From Xylanibacter ruminicola (GTDB lineage: Bacteria; Bacteroidota; Bacteroidia; Bacteroidales; Bacteroidaceae): a stretch of DNA of 64,000 nucleotides. The translations under genes were made by a program, and so were the position numbers. Position 1 is the stretch's first letter. Each line of letters starts with the position of its first letter. A model generated the notes under the pieces. The model had not been told where the DNA came from, did no database searches, and saw only the letters and a program-made list of their open reading frames with translations. The stretch is taken from NCBI RefSeq assembly GCF_900142525.1, contig NZ_FRBD01000014.1:1-64000 (forward strand), in the 5' to 3' direction. Shown here in pieces: positions 41,458 through 49,442 of this stretch.

Positions 41458-41481
41458 ATCCCCCCTATCCCAGAATCACAG
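41458..41481. repeat. TATCCCAG array, 3 copies
   Basis: TATCCCCC, TATCCCAG, AATCACAG, 8-base period, starting right after the orphan antitoxin stop. The CCCCC and CACAG parts can pair with CTGTGGGGG just downstream. Confidence 0.75.
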
Positions 41482-41518
41482 TTATTTTTCTGTGGGGGCT
41501 GGTGATATATATATGAAA

Positions 41519-41546
41519 AAGGTGTCGAGCAATCGATCGGCACCTT
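41519..41546. terminator. Shared hairpin terminator, copy 3
   Basis: AAGGTGTCGAGC, loop AATC, GATCGGCACCTT, between convergent genes. Confidence 0.82.
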
Positions 41547-41559
41547 GGTATATAAAATG

Positions 41560-42039
41560 TTAATTTCTTGTTATTGGAATATTCATAAACCTTACAGGCT
41601 TATCACCATTCAGCCCCCATTTATCGCAAAGTACGATTAATTTTAGTCTTGCAATACTTTCTGCGGCTTGTGGAACACCTTCAATGCTTATGCTTAACCT
41701 CATAGGAACTCCTGTTGGTATGTTGAATGTTTCTGTAGTCCAGTTATAATTTGGTCTATTTGCCACTTTTACTTTAATATTATCGCCTTGATAAATATTC
41801 CCTTCATTATCATAAACCTCAGATTTAGATCCTTGCACTTCGATGTCTTCAATATCATTTACTCCAAGATTGTTCAAAATCAAATCTAGAATTACAGTCT
41901 TTCCACTTGCAGCGCAACGCTTAATCTTGATTTGGAAATCTGGATGGTTAGTAATAATCTTAAGTGGTGCATCTTGTGCGCTTGCATTCTGCAAACCAAA
42001 GGCGAATATCGCCATCATGATGAATAGAAACTTTTTCAT
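41560..42039 (-). CDS. Small secreted protein of unknown function, paralogue 1
   Basis: 159 aa with the signal peptide MKKFLFIMMAIFAFGLQNASA. The mature part starts QDAPLKIITNHPDFQIKIKR and looks like a single beta-sandwich, with strands around VILDLILNNLG. It ends in ITRN. It shares identical signal peptide and first mature residues with the 42211-42708 gene, then diverges. The upstream 178 bases are a near-identical copy of the region upstream of that gene, so the two arose by tandem duplication. It has no recognised family. Confidence 0.8.
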   Translation of the reverse strand: MKKFLFIMMAIFAFGLQNASAQDAPLKIITNHPDFQIKIKRCAASGKTVILDLILNNLGVNDIEDIEVQGSKSEVYDNEGNIYQGDNIKVKVANRPNYNWTTETFNIPTGVPMRLSISIEGVPQAAESIARLKLIVLCDKWGLNGDKPVRFMNIPITRN

Positions 42040-42140
42040 AATGCTTATTGTTTTAATGTTATTATAGTTTTATTTTAGGCGTGATAGTTGGGCTTTGGCT
42101 TTGGTGTGGCCATTATCAGCAGCGTTGCGGAACCAGAACT
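41963..42140. repeat. Duplicated segment, downstream copy (offset 669 from 42632-42809)
   Basis: About 178 bases nearly identical to 42632-42809. The segment contains the signal-peptide codons of a small secreted protein, its upstream gap and the last codons of a caspase-Sel1 gene. Confidence 0.88.
42070..42138 (-). pseudogene. Remnant of the caspase-Sel1 C-terminus
   Basis: The minus strand reads FWFRNAADNGHTKAKAQLSR then LK and a stop, against FWFHKAADNGHTQAKAQLSR in the intact gene. Upstream of it the frame meets a stop after PKPK. It is therefore the end of a duplicated caspase-Sel1 gene whose body has been lost. Confidence 0.8.
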
Positions 42141-42210
42141 TCGGCTTCGGTTACTTCGGCAATGCTGTTGTAATCGGCTTTGTGACGGGGCACCTTGTTG
42201 TTGGGGCTTG

Positions 42211-42708
42211 TTAATTTCTGGTAATAGGGATGTTCCTGATTATCAGCCATTTGTCTTTTGCTGGTATTCCCCATTCCTTGCAAAAGACGACTCCCTCAAA
42301 ATACGCTATATTTTCTGCTGTAGTAGAAACGTTGTTGATGCAAAAACTAACTTTTACAGGTATGCCAGATATCAGGCGATAATCTGTTACTTTGCCAGCG
42401 TAGCTACCACTGTTTGCAACCTTGGTAGTGATGGCGCCCTTAATACCTTCATACTTATTTCCCTCGTCATCATACACCACGGTCCAATAACCATTCGCAT
42501 TTGCAATAACATCAATCATAACGTCTTTATCGCTCTTGTTGGTGAACACCATATCGATGATGACTGATTTCCCACTTGCTGCGCAACGTTTTACTTTTAC
42601 GTCAAAGTCGGGGTGATTGGTTATAATTTTCAGTGGTGCATCTTGTGCGCTTGCATTCTGCAAACCAAAGGCGAATATCGCCATCATGATGAATAGAAAC
42701 TTTTTCAT
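42211..42708 (-). CDS. Small secreted protein of unknown function, paralogue 2
   Basis: 165 aa, signal peptide identical to paralogue 1, then QDAPLKIITNHPDFDVKVKR. Beta-rich, ending KWLIIRNIPITRN, which again matches paralogue 1 (MNIPITRN). The middle differs, with insertions around IDVIANANGYWTVVYDDEGN. It lies 30 bases downstream of the caspase-Sel1 gene and is probably cotranscribed, so it may act together with the protease outside the cytoplasm. Confidence 0.82.
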   Translation of the reverse strand: MKKFLFIMMAIFAFGLQNASAQDAPLKIITNHPDFDVKVKRCAASGKSVIIDMVFTNKSDKDVMIDVIANANGYWTVVYDDEGNKYEGIKGAITTKVANSGSYAGKVTDYRLISGIPVKVSFCINNVSTTAENIAYFEGVVFCKEWGIPAKDKWLIIRNIPITRN

Positions 42709-42738
42709 AATGCTTATTGTTTTAATGTTATTATAGTT

Positions 42739-44064
42739 TTATTTTAGGCGTGATAGTTGGGCTTTGGCTTGGGTGTGGCCATTATCAGCAGCCTTGTGGA
42801 ACCAGAACTTGGCCGTAGAGTTGTCGGTGCCAAGATACATCATACCTGCCATATACATCGCATCAACATGTCGGTTGTTGGCGGCCTTCAGGAAGTATTC
42901 TGTAGCTGTTTCTTTGTTGTAACCATCGTAGTTGCTGTTGCTATAGAGCATGCCTAGTTGGTAAAGTGCTTCGATGCTTCCTTGGTGGGCTGCTTGGGTG
43001 AAACAAGTCCTTGCCTTGCTGTAACTCATGGCACGCATGTGTTTCTTGCCCTGTGTCACAAGGTCGGATGCAACAGAGAGTGACATTACTTGAGTCGAGA
43101 TTTCTTGCTTTGGAGCGGCTGGAGCTGGAGTAGGATTTGGAGTAGGATTTGGAGTAGGATTTGGAGTAGGATTTGGAGTAGGAGTGCTGGCGGCTAGCGC
43201 TCTGTTTTCGTATTTGCCAGCCTTTTCTGAGGCAAACTGCCAATTGCGCCAATTGCGATTTCCGCTTGATGCAATAATTGTTGGAGTCTGGCTTTTACCA
43301 TTATTCTCTACTACTGCCTTGCGCTTAACCTGCTGGGTAACGTAATCGCTCAGTTCGCCAAGTGTGGTGTAACCACCCGACTGCTGAATTTTCTCTAATA
43401 TATAATAGGTAAACATGCCATGCTTCTGGCTTTTATAGGGATAAGCCGTTTCATCGCCTTGGGCGGCTGAGAAAACAACGGTGTTATCACCAACAGGATC
43501 GGCTTTAACCTTAATGGCAACGCCCCTCGACGATGCCAGCATCTTGCCATCGCGGTTTGCTCCACTGAAACAGGCGTCGAGGAAAACCATGATGCTTCGT
43601 GATGGCATCTCTTCTAGTTTGGCATAGAGTTTCTTGGTGCTCATGGCGCCATCGCTTGATTGGCTGAATCCGTCGATGGGCAGCAGGTAGGCCTCTTTAT
43701 CACTCTCATCTGGCATGCCGTGACCTGAATAATAGACGATAGCTCTGGCTTCGCCATCATATGCCTTCAGCATATTGCCAAGCCAATAAATGGCATAGTT
43801 CATCTCGCCCAGTGTGGCATCAGGGACGAATCGGATGTGATCATCGGGTATTCCAAGTGTCTTCTGGCAGTAGATTTTAAACACCTCTCCGTCGTTTTTG
43901 GCAAAGGGCACTATCTCTTCGTTCTTGTAGTTCTCGTTAGATACAATCACTACAAAGGTCTTGTCGTCAGTTATGCTATTGACTGCAATCTTCGTGTCGA
44001 CTGTTTGTGCGTTAATACCAACAGAACACATTGTAAGTGCAAATATTAGCAAATAGTGTTTCAT
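42739..44064 (-). CDS. Secreted caspase-like (C14) protease with TPNP linker and Sel1 repeats
   Basis: 441 aa. Signal peptide YLLIFALTMCSVGINA; ATG at 44064 chosen over an upstream TTG. The caspase-fold domain covers about residues 25-260. Catalytic His 115 lies in YYSGHGMPDE and Cys 165 in FLDACFSGAN. A linker of Thr-Pro-Asn-Pro repeats (12-base tandem repeat, 43127-43183) leads to about three Sel1 repeats, for example SIEALYQLGMLYSNSNYDG. Metacaspase-like enzymes usually cut after Arg/Lys. Export of such an enzyme points to a periplasmic or surface role rather than intracellular cell suicide. Neighbours share the duplication noted at 41963. Confidence 0.88.
   Translation of the reverse strand: MKHYLLIFALTMCSVGINAQTVDTKIAVNSITDDKTFVVIVSNENYKNEEIVPFAKNDGEVFKIYCQKTLGIPDDHIRFVPDATLGEMNYAIYWLGNMLKAYDGEARAIVYYSGHGMPDESDKEAYLLPIDGFSQSSDGAMSTKKLYAKLEEMPSRSIMVFLDACFSGANRDGKMLASSRGVAIKVKADPVGDNTVVFSAAQGDETAYPYKSQKHGMFTYYILEKIQQSGGYTTLGELSDYVTQQVKRKAVVENNGKSQTPTIIASSGNRNWRNWQFASEKAGKYENRALAASTPTPNPTPNPTPNPTPNPTPAPAAPKQEISTQVMSLSVASDLVTQGKKHMRAMSYSKARTCFTQAAHQGSIEALYQLGMLYSNSNYDGYNKETATEYFLKAANNRHVDAMYMAGMMYLGTDNSTAKFWFHKAADNGHTQAKAQLSRLK
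43127..43183. repeat. 12-base tandem repeat coding TPNP
   Basis: GGAGTAGGATTT repeated four times with a partial fifth copy (plus-strand reading). The perfect repetition suggests recent slippage and variable linker length between strains. Confidence 0.92.
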
Positions 44065-44101
44065 GTTCAAAAAGTTTTAAAGACTGTTTTAGATTCTTTG
44101 G

Positions 44102-44109
44102 CAAATATA
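44102..44109 (-). promoter_or_regulatory. -7 box for the caspase-Sel1 gene
   Basis: TATATTTG on the minus strand, 37 bases before the ATG; -33 element not clear. Confidence 0.35.
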
Positions 44110-44169
44110 GTGCTTTTATTTTAGAATAGCAAGTTTTTTTTGTTTTTTTCTGCATATCAGTTGTTTTTT

Positions 44170-44193
44170 TATCCCAGTATCACAGAATCACAG
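44170..44193. repeat. TATCCCAG array, 3 copies
   Basis: TATCCCAG, TATCACAG, AATCACAG then a T-run, lying between the divergent caspase and SpoIIE genes. Confidence 0.78.
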
Positions 44194-44230
44194 TTTTTTT
44201 TTGGCTGGGGGATATTTTTGCAGTAATTTC

Positions 44231-44261
44231 TTTGCAGGTTCAGATATTCTTCTTATTTTTG
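44231..44261 (+). promoter_or_regulatory. Promoter of the SpoIIE-phosphatase gene
   Basis: TTTG (44231-44234), 19 bases, then TATTTTTG (44254-44261), 26 bases before the start codon. Confidence 0.65.
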
Positions 44262-44287
44262 CAAAGGAATTATAAATATTGATAACC

Positions 44288-46342
44288 ATGAAACAATTAC
44301 GAATCTATATCATGCTTTGGGCCACTATGGTTGTGGTGGCATCGTGCAATCATCAGCAGCAGAGTCAGGCTGATGCTGGCACACAGCCAACTTATGTAGC
44401 CAATCATGTAGACAGCCTTGTAACCATTGGTCTCGATACGCTGAATCTCGATCAGAAAATGTTACTTATCGATAGCCTCGAAAAGGCGGGCCAGCTCTCT
44501 GGCGTAAGAGCCGATAATCTGCGTGGTATCTTATACTATGAGCTGGGTAAACCGCGTTTCGAAGAGTACTATTACAAACGCGCACTCGAACACCAGGTGA
44601 AAAACGATGAAGACCGGCATTTCCGCTACGTATCAGCAGCAGCCCTTGTCAGTGTTTATATGATGAAATCTGATTACGAAGATGCGCTCCGCTTGGGGTT
44701 GAGTATCATCGACGAGATGAAAAATACAAGTCAGGGCAGCGATATGGTGATGGCTAAGATATATAATTGTATTGGTAGCGCGCAACTCAGTCTTGGACGC
44801 CAGTCGGAGGCCGAAGCCAGTTTCGAGAAGGCTTACGATTACGGTCTGAGTCAGGCTAAAACCAAACTCGACCGCTCCACTCAAGAGGCCGTGGCTAATG
44901 ATGTGTGCAACATCGCCATCTATTATCTCAACGCCCACCAATACAATGAGGCACCCTTGTGGCTGAATCGCGTAGAAGAACTTACCGACAGCTACGCCAA
45001 ACTGCCTGATGCCGATCCTGATTATGTAGACGACCTCCGTGGCCGAGTTTATCTCTATCGCGCTGTGGTGCTCGAGAATGGTAAACGTCATGCTGAGGCC
45101 GCAGAGGCTTACAACAAATGCTTGAAGACAAAGTTTGGCAAGAGTCTCGACGGACTCTACGATGCTACCGATTATCTGATGCCTGCGCACCGCTATACCG
45201 AGGCTGCCGATAATTTCAAACTGCTCGATCGTATGCTGGCAGAGTGGGGTATAGTACCATCGCTCGATAATATCCAGCAGTACATGTTCCCCAAGTTCAA
45301 GGCAAATGCCGAGGCCGGCCGCAAGGATTCTGCCATAGCCATGGGCTTTAAGATTCTGGATGCACTCGATACTGCCATCGTTGCCCAGAAACGCAGCGAT
45401 GCAGCTGAATTGGCCACCATTTACGATACCCAGCAGAAGGAGACAGAGATAGCCCGACAGCAGGCACAGATAGCCAATAAGGACTATGAGATATCACGCC
45501 AGCGTAACATCGGGCTGATTATTGCGATTGTGCTGTTGTTGGTGTTCTTTGCTATTTATACGATGGCACGTCGCAGAGCCGCCCAGCGCTTGGCCAATAT
45601 GCGCGCAGTACAGGAGCGCATAGAGAGCGAATTGCGCATTGCGCGTGATATTCAGATGTCGATGGTGCCCCATGAGTTCCCACAGCGAGAAGGCTTAGAC
45701 CTCTATGCCTCGATGACTCCAGCCCGTGAGGTTGGCGGCGATCTCTACGATTGTCTGCTACTCGATGATAGCCTCTATTTCTGTGTAGGCGATGTAAGCG
45801 GTAAGGGTGTTCCTGCCTCGCTCTTCATGGCACAGGCCACACGTCTTTTCCGTGCTCTGGCCAAGCAGCACATGATGCCCGCAACCATCGCCACGCGCCT
45901 TAATGACGAGTTGGCCGAGAACAACGAGAGCGGCATGTTTGTAACCATGTTTATAGGTATGCTCCACATGCAGACGGGCCATCTCGACTTCTGCAATGCA
46001 GGTCATAACCCACCAGCTATTGGTGGCGGACAATCACATGGTGAGTTTCTGAAGATGGAGCCCAACGCGCCAATCGGCCTGTGGCAAGGATTGCAGTACG
46101 AGGGCGAGGAAATCGCAAACATCAAGCATCGTGCGCTGTTTGTATATAGCGATGGACTTACCGAGGCCGAGGACTTGCAGCAGAACCAGTTCGGCGAAAA
46201 GCGTCTGCTCGACTTGTTGCAGAACACCCGTTTCGATAGTGCCCAGCAGGTAATAGAAACCCTTAAGGCCGAAGTTGAAGTCCACCGCAACGGTGCCGAA
46301 CCCAACGACGACCTAACAATGATGTGCCTGATGGTAAAATAA
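44288..46342 (+). CDS. TPR-containing, membrane-anchored SpoIIE/PP2C phosphatase
   Basis: 684 aa. The N-terminus carries a lipobox (MVVVASC, Cys 20), followed by TPR-like helices to about residue 390. A short coiled coil (QKETEIARQQAQIANKDYEI) precedes a membrane helix (IGLIIAIVLLLVFFAIYTMA, about 407-428) and a cytoplasmic SpoIIE domain. Metal-binding Asp residues are in AREVGGDLYD, VGDVSGKGVPASLFMA and PNDDLTMMCLM. It probably relays an outside signal by dephosphorylating an anti-sigma-antagonist-type Ser/Thr protein; no such partner is in this window. ATG at 44288 chosen over a TTG at 44279. Confidence 0.92.
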   Translation: MKQLRIYIMLWATMVVVASCNHQQQSQADAGTQPTYVANHVDSLVTIGLDTLNLDQKMLLIDSLEKAGQLSGVRADNLRGILYYELGKPRFEEYYYKRALEHQVKNDEDRHFRYVSAAALVSVYMMKSDYEDALRLGLSIIDEMKNTSQGSDMVMAKIYNCIGSAQLSLGRQSEAEASFEKAYDYGLSQAKTKLDRSTQEAVANDVCNIAIYYLNAHQYNEAPLWLNRVEELTDSYAKLPDADPDYVDDLRGRVYLYRAVVLENGKRHAEAAEAYNKCLKTKFGKSLDGLYDATDYLMPAHRYTEAADNFKLLDRMLAEWGIVPSLDNIQQYMFPKFKANAEAGRKDSAIAMGFKILDALDTAIVAQKRSDAAELATIYDTQQKETEIARQQAQIANKDYEISRQRNIGLIIAIVLLLVFFAIYTMARRRAAQRLANMRAVQERIESELRIARDIQMSMVPHEFPQREGLDLYASMTPAREVGGDLYDCLLLDDSLYFCVGDVSGKGVPASLFMAQATRLFRALAKQHMMPATIATRLNDELAENNESGMFVTMFIGMLHMQTGHLDFCNAGHNPPAIGGGQSHGEFLKMEPNAPIGLWQGLQYEGEEIANIKHRALFVYSDGLTEAEDLQQNQFGEKRLLDLLQNTRFDSAQQVIETLKAEVEVHRNGAEPNDDLTMMCLMVK

Positions 46343-46346
46343 AAAA

Positions 46347-46374
46347 GGTGTCGAGCAATCGCTCGGCACCTTAT
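46347..46374. terminator. Shared hairpin terminator, copy 4
   Basis: AAGGTGTCGAGC, loop AATC, GCTCGGCACCTT, between the convergent SpoIIE and pgk genes. An A-run upstream gives T6 on the minus strand. Confidence 0.87.
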
Positions 46375-46393
46375 AATATCGTATCGTTGGGGA

Positions 46394-47665
46394 TTACTCG
46401 CCCTTGATAGCTGCAACACCTGGGAGAACCTTACCCTCGATGGCCTCGAGCAGAGCACCACCACCAGTAGAGATGTAAGATACCTGATCGGCCAGACCGA
46501 ACTTGTTAACACAAGCTACAGAGTCGCCACCACCAATCAGAGAGAATGCACCCTCAGCAGTTGCCTTAGCGATAGCCTCGCCGATGGCACGTGAACCAGC
46601 GGTGAATGCGTCGCACTCGAATACGCCAGCAGGACCGTTCCACAGAATGGTCTTAGCGCCCTCGATAGCCTTGCGGAAGTCCTCCTGAGAAGCAGGACCT
46701 GCGTCAACACCCTCGAAACCTGCAGGAACATTGTTTGCAGGGCAAGTGATGATCTCAGCACCCTCCTTAACGGTCATAGTACCGAAGTCGAGACCGTTAG
46801 TAGCTGTGCAGTCGCTGCCAAGAACCAGCTCTACGCCGTTCTTCTTAGCCAGCTCCTCAACACCCAGAGCTACATCCAGCTTATCGAGCTCAACGATTGA
46901 ATCGCCAATCTCACCATTGTGAGCCTTAGCGAAGGTGTAAGTCATACCACCGCAGAGGATGAGCTTATCAACCTTACCCAGCAGGTTCTCGATGATACCA
47001 ATCTTAGAAGATACCTTAGAACCACCCATGATGGCAACGAAAGGACGCTTGATGTTAGAGAGAACGGCGTCGACAGCCTGAACCTCCTTCTCCATCAGCA
47101 GGCCGAGCATCTTGTTGTCAGCGTCGAAGTAATCGGCGATAACAGCAGTAGAAGCGTGCTTGCGGTGAGCTGTACCGAAGGCATCCATTACGTAGCAGTC
47201 AGCGTAAGAAGCGAGAGTCTTAGCAAACTCCTTCTGGCTGGCCTTCATAGCCTTCTTAGCCTCGTCGTATGCAGGATCAGCCTTGTCGATACCTACTGGC
47301 TTACCCTCTTCCTCAGGATAGAAACGCAGGTTCTCCAGAAGCAGAGCCTCACCCATCTTCAGAGCCTTAGCAGCATCAGCAGCCTTAGCGCAATCAGGAG
47401 CGAAAGCAACGGGAACACCCAGAGCCTTCTCTACAGCCTCGCGGATCTGACCGAGTGACTTCTTAGCGTCTACCTTACCTTTGGGCTTACCCATGTGGCT
47501 CATAATGATAGTAGCACCACCATCAGCCAGAATCTTCTTCAGGGTAGGCAGGGCACCACGGATACGGGTGTCGTCTGTGATCTTACCATTCTCATCGAGG
47601 GGTACGTTGAAGTCTACACGTACGATTGCCTTCTTACCGGCAAAGTTGAATTCGTTGATAGTCAT
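46394..47665 (-). CDS. pgk: Phosphoglycerate kinase
   Basis: Glycolytic enzyme, 423 aa, making ATP and 3-phosphoglycerate from 1,3-bisphosphoglycerate. Diagnostic text: [20 protein letters not shown] at the N-terminus, [12 protein letters not shown], the ATP-site [18 protein letters not shown], and [16 protein letters not shown] near the C-terminus. Base use is strongly biased towards preferred codons, as expected of a highly expressed gene. Single-gene unit between a terminator and its own -7 box. Confidence 0.98.
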   Translation of the reverse strand: MTINEFNFAGKKAIVRVDFNVPLDENGKITDDTRIRGALPTLKKILADGGATIIMSHMGKPKGKVDAKKSLGQIREAVEKALGVPVAFAPDCAKAADAAKALKMGEALLLENLRFYPEEEGKPVGIDKADPAYDEAKKAMKASQKEFAKTLASYADCYVMDAFGTAHRKHASTAVIADYFDADNKMLGLLMEKEVQAVDAVLSNIKRPFVAIMGGSKVSSKIGIIENLLGKVDKLILCGGMTYTFAKAHNGEIGDSIVELDKLDVALGVEELAKKNGVELVLGSDCTATNGLDFGTMTVKEGAEIITCPANNVPAGFEGVDAGPASQEDFRKAIEGAKTILWNGPAGVFECDAFTAGSRAIGEAIAKATAEGAFSLIGGGDSVACVNKFGLADQVSYISTGGGALLEAIEGKVLPGVAAIKGE

Positions 47666-47712
47666 AATCTTAATATTATTAATAATGTAAAAAACTTCTG
47701 TTTAAACGCTTG

Positions 47713-47720
47713 CAAAGATA
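47713..47720 (-). promoter_or_regulatory. -7 box for pgk
   Basis: TATCTTTG on the minus strand, 47 bases before the pgk ATG. The expected -33 position falls in the repeat at 47733 and has no exact TTTG. Confidence 0.45.
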
Positions 47721-47732
47721 CGATATTTTTTC

Positions 47733-47815
47733 AACACAGAGACTCAAAGACTCAGAGTTTTTTTTGTTTTTTATTATTTTTATTATAAATCTCTGTGTCT
47801 CTGAGCCTCTGTGTT
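47733..47815. repeat. Inverted pair of 8-base arrays (ACAGAGACTC type)
   Basis: Left arm 47733-47757 (AACACAGA, GACTCAAA, GACTCAGA) and right arm 47791-47815 (CTCTGTGT, CTCTGAGC, CTCTGTGTT) are near reverse complements around a T/A-rich loop. It lies between pgk and the end of radA. Confidence 0.85.
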
Positions 47816-47824
47816 CAAAATTTG

Positions 47825-49228
47825 TTATCCAAAGATTGCACGTAGCGCCTCTTCTACTTTGCGAACTGGATGCAGATTTATCTTGTATTTCTTGTGGTCG
47901 AAGCCCTGCAGATTGTACTTGGGGATAATCATGTCTGTGAATCCCAGCTTCTCGGCCTCGGCGATACGCTGCTCGATGCGATTGATGGGGCGCACTTCAC
48001 CACTCAGGCCCACCTCGCCAGCCATACACCAACCTGCCTCGATAGGTGTGTCGACATTCGATGAGAGCACAGCAGCAATCACACTCAGGTCCATCGCAAG
48101 GTCAGTTACCCTGAGGCCTCCAGCGATGTTGACAAATACATCCTTCTGGGCCAACTTAAAGCCCACGCGCTTTTCGAGAACGGCTAGCAGCATGTTCAAT
48201 CTGCGCTGGTCGAAACCTGTGGCCGAACGTTGTGGTGTGCCATAGGCAGCAGTAGATACAAGTGCCTGAGTTTCAACTAGGAACGGACGTATGCCCTCGA
48301 TGGCCGAAGTGATGGCGATGCCAGAAAGTCCGTCGCGATCTTGCGTCAAAAGCAGCTCTGAGGGGTTGCTCACTTGGCGCAAGCCATTCTGCAACATCTC
48401 GTAGATGCCCAACTCGGCCGTAGAGCCAAAGCGGTTTTTGATGCTTCGAAGTATGCGGTACATATAATGCTGGTCGCCCTCAAACTGGATGACGGTATCC
48501 ACAATATGCTCCAGAATCTTGGGGCCAGCTAGGGTGCCTTCTTTGGTGATATGACCAATCAGAATAACGGGCACGCCACTGGTCTTGGCAAATCTCAACA
48601 AGGCAGAGGCACACTCGCGTACTTGGGCAATAGAACCAGCGCTCGACTCCACATCCTCAGTAGAAATAGTCTGGATAGAGTCGATAACTATCAGTTCTGG
48701 CTGCACCTCTTTGATTTGCTCGAAAATGGCTTCGAGCGAGTTTTCTGTAAGCAGCATGAAATTGTCTGTATCGCCACCACCAAGTCGCTCTGCACGCATT
48801 TTGAGCTGGTGGGCGCTCTCCTCACCTGATACATACAGAATCTTCTTTTCAGGCATATTCAGCATGGTTTGCAGCGAGAGGGTAGACTTGCCGATACCTG
48901 GTTCGCCACCAAGCAGCACGATACTACCTGGAACCAATCCACCACCCAGCACGCGATTCAACTCAGCATCGTGCATATCGATACGTGGGTCGTCGTGGCT
49001 TGAAATCTCGTGCAGACGGAGCACTCTGCCAGCATTCAATGCTGATGATTGGGCCGTACTGCCTTTGCTCAGACCACCCCTTGTAGCTGCCACCTTAGCT
49101 GGAGAGCTAGCAGCAATCTTAATCTCCTTAAACGTGTTCCATTGCCCACAAGCAGGGCATTTTCCTACCCACTTGGGCGATTCCTGTCCGCAGTTGGTAC
49201 AAACGTATGCTGTTTTATCTTTTGCCAT
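47825..49228 (-). CDS. radA: DNA repair protein RadA (Sms)
   Basis: RecA-like ATPase acting in branch migration of recombination intermediates, 467 aa. It has an N-terminal zinc finger (YVCTNCGQES...GKCPACGQWNTF), Walker A GGEPGIGKSTL, the RadA-specific KNRFGSTAELGIYEM motif and a C-terminal Lon-like domain (SNVDTPIEAGWCMAGEVGLS). The ATG at 49228 was chosen because the zinc finger follows directly; upstream codons are promoter sequence. Only eight bases separate the -7 box from this ATG. Confidence 0.96.
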   Translation of the reverse strand: MAKDKTAYVCTNCGQESPKWVGKCPACGQWNTFKEIKIAASSPAKVAATRGGLSKGSTAQSSALNAGRVLRLHEISSHDDPRIDMHDAELNRVLGGGLVPGSIVLLGGEPGIGKSTLSLQTMLNMPEKKILYVSGEESAHQLKMRAERLGGGDTDNFMLLTENSLEAIFEQIKEVQPELIVIDSIQTISTEDVESSAGSIAQVRECASALLRFAKTSGVPVILIGHITKEGTLAGPKILEHIVDTVIQFEGDQHYMYRILRSIKNRFGSTAELGIYEMLQNGLRQVSNPSELLLTQDRDGLSGIAITSAIEGIRPFLVETQALVSTAAYGTPQRSATGFDQRRLNMLLAVLEKRVGFKLAQKDVFVNIAGGLRVTDLAMDLSVIAAVLSSNVDTPIEAGWCMAGEVGLSGEVRPINRIEQRIAEAEKLGFTDMIIPKYNLQGFDHKKYKINLHPVRKVEEALRAIFG

Positions 49229-49236
49229 AATTGGTG

Positions 49237-49268
49237 CAAAGGTACGAATAAGTGAGTAAAAAACCAAA
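49237..49268 (-). promoter_or_regulatory. Promoter of radA, almost leaderless
   Basis: Minus strand TTTG (49268-49265), 20 bases, then TACCTTTG (49244-49237). The ATG begins nine bases after the box. Confidence 0.7.
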
Positions 49269-49270
49269 TT

Positions 49271-49318
49271 AATTTGAGTTTTTTCGAACGTGAGTACCTT
49301 CGAGCGAAGCTCAAAATT
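49271..49318. repeat. Imperfect palindrome AATTTGAG...CTCAAAATT
   Basis: AATTTGAG (49271-49278) and CTCAAAATT (49310-49318) enclose CGAACGTGAGTACC and TTCGAGCGAAGC. It sits right behind the radA -33 box between two divergent promoters. It looks like a dispersed intergenic element. Confidence 0.6.
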
Positions 49319-49338
49319 ACAAAAAGGAAAAATAATAG

Positions 49339-49415
49339 CCTACGGATTATACGGATTTTACGAATTTTTAAGCATCAGGAATAAAATAATCAGTATAATC
49401 CATACAATCCGTAGG
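49339..49415. repeat. Inverted pair of TACGGATTA arrays (9-base period), copy 1
   Basis: CCTACGGATT begins an array TACGGATTA, TACGGATTT, TACGAATTT. The other end reads AATCCATACAATCCGTAGG, the reverse complement type. A second element of the same design is at 60414-60481. Confidence 0.85.
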
Positions 49416-49425
49416 AAAAAATAAC

Positions 49426-49433
49426 TACCTTTG
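49426..49433 (+). promoter_or_regulatory. -7 box for the solute-binding lipoprotein gene
   Basis: TACCTTTG, with its last base ten bases before the ATG; -33 element unclear. It gives at most a very short leader. Confidence 0.45.
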
Positions 49434-49442
49434 CAGGCGATT

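Noticed and set aside
43127..43183. Possible CRISPR array from 12-base tandem repeats
   Set aside because: The repeats are contiguous with no spacers, code for Thr-Pro-Asn-Pro in frame, and no cas gene is in the window.
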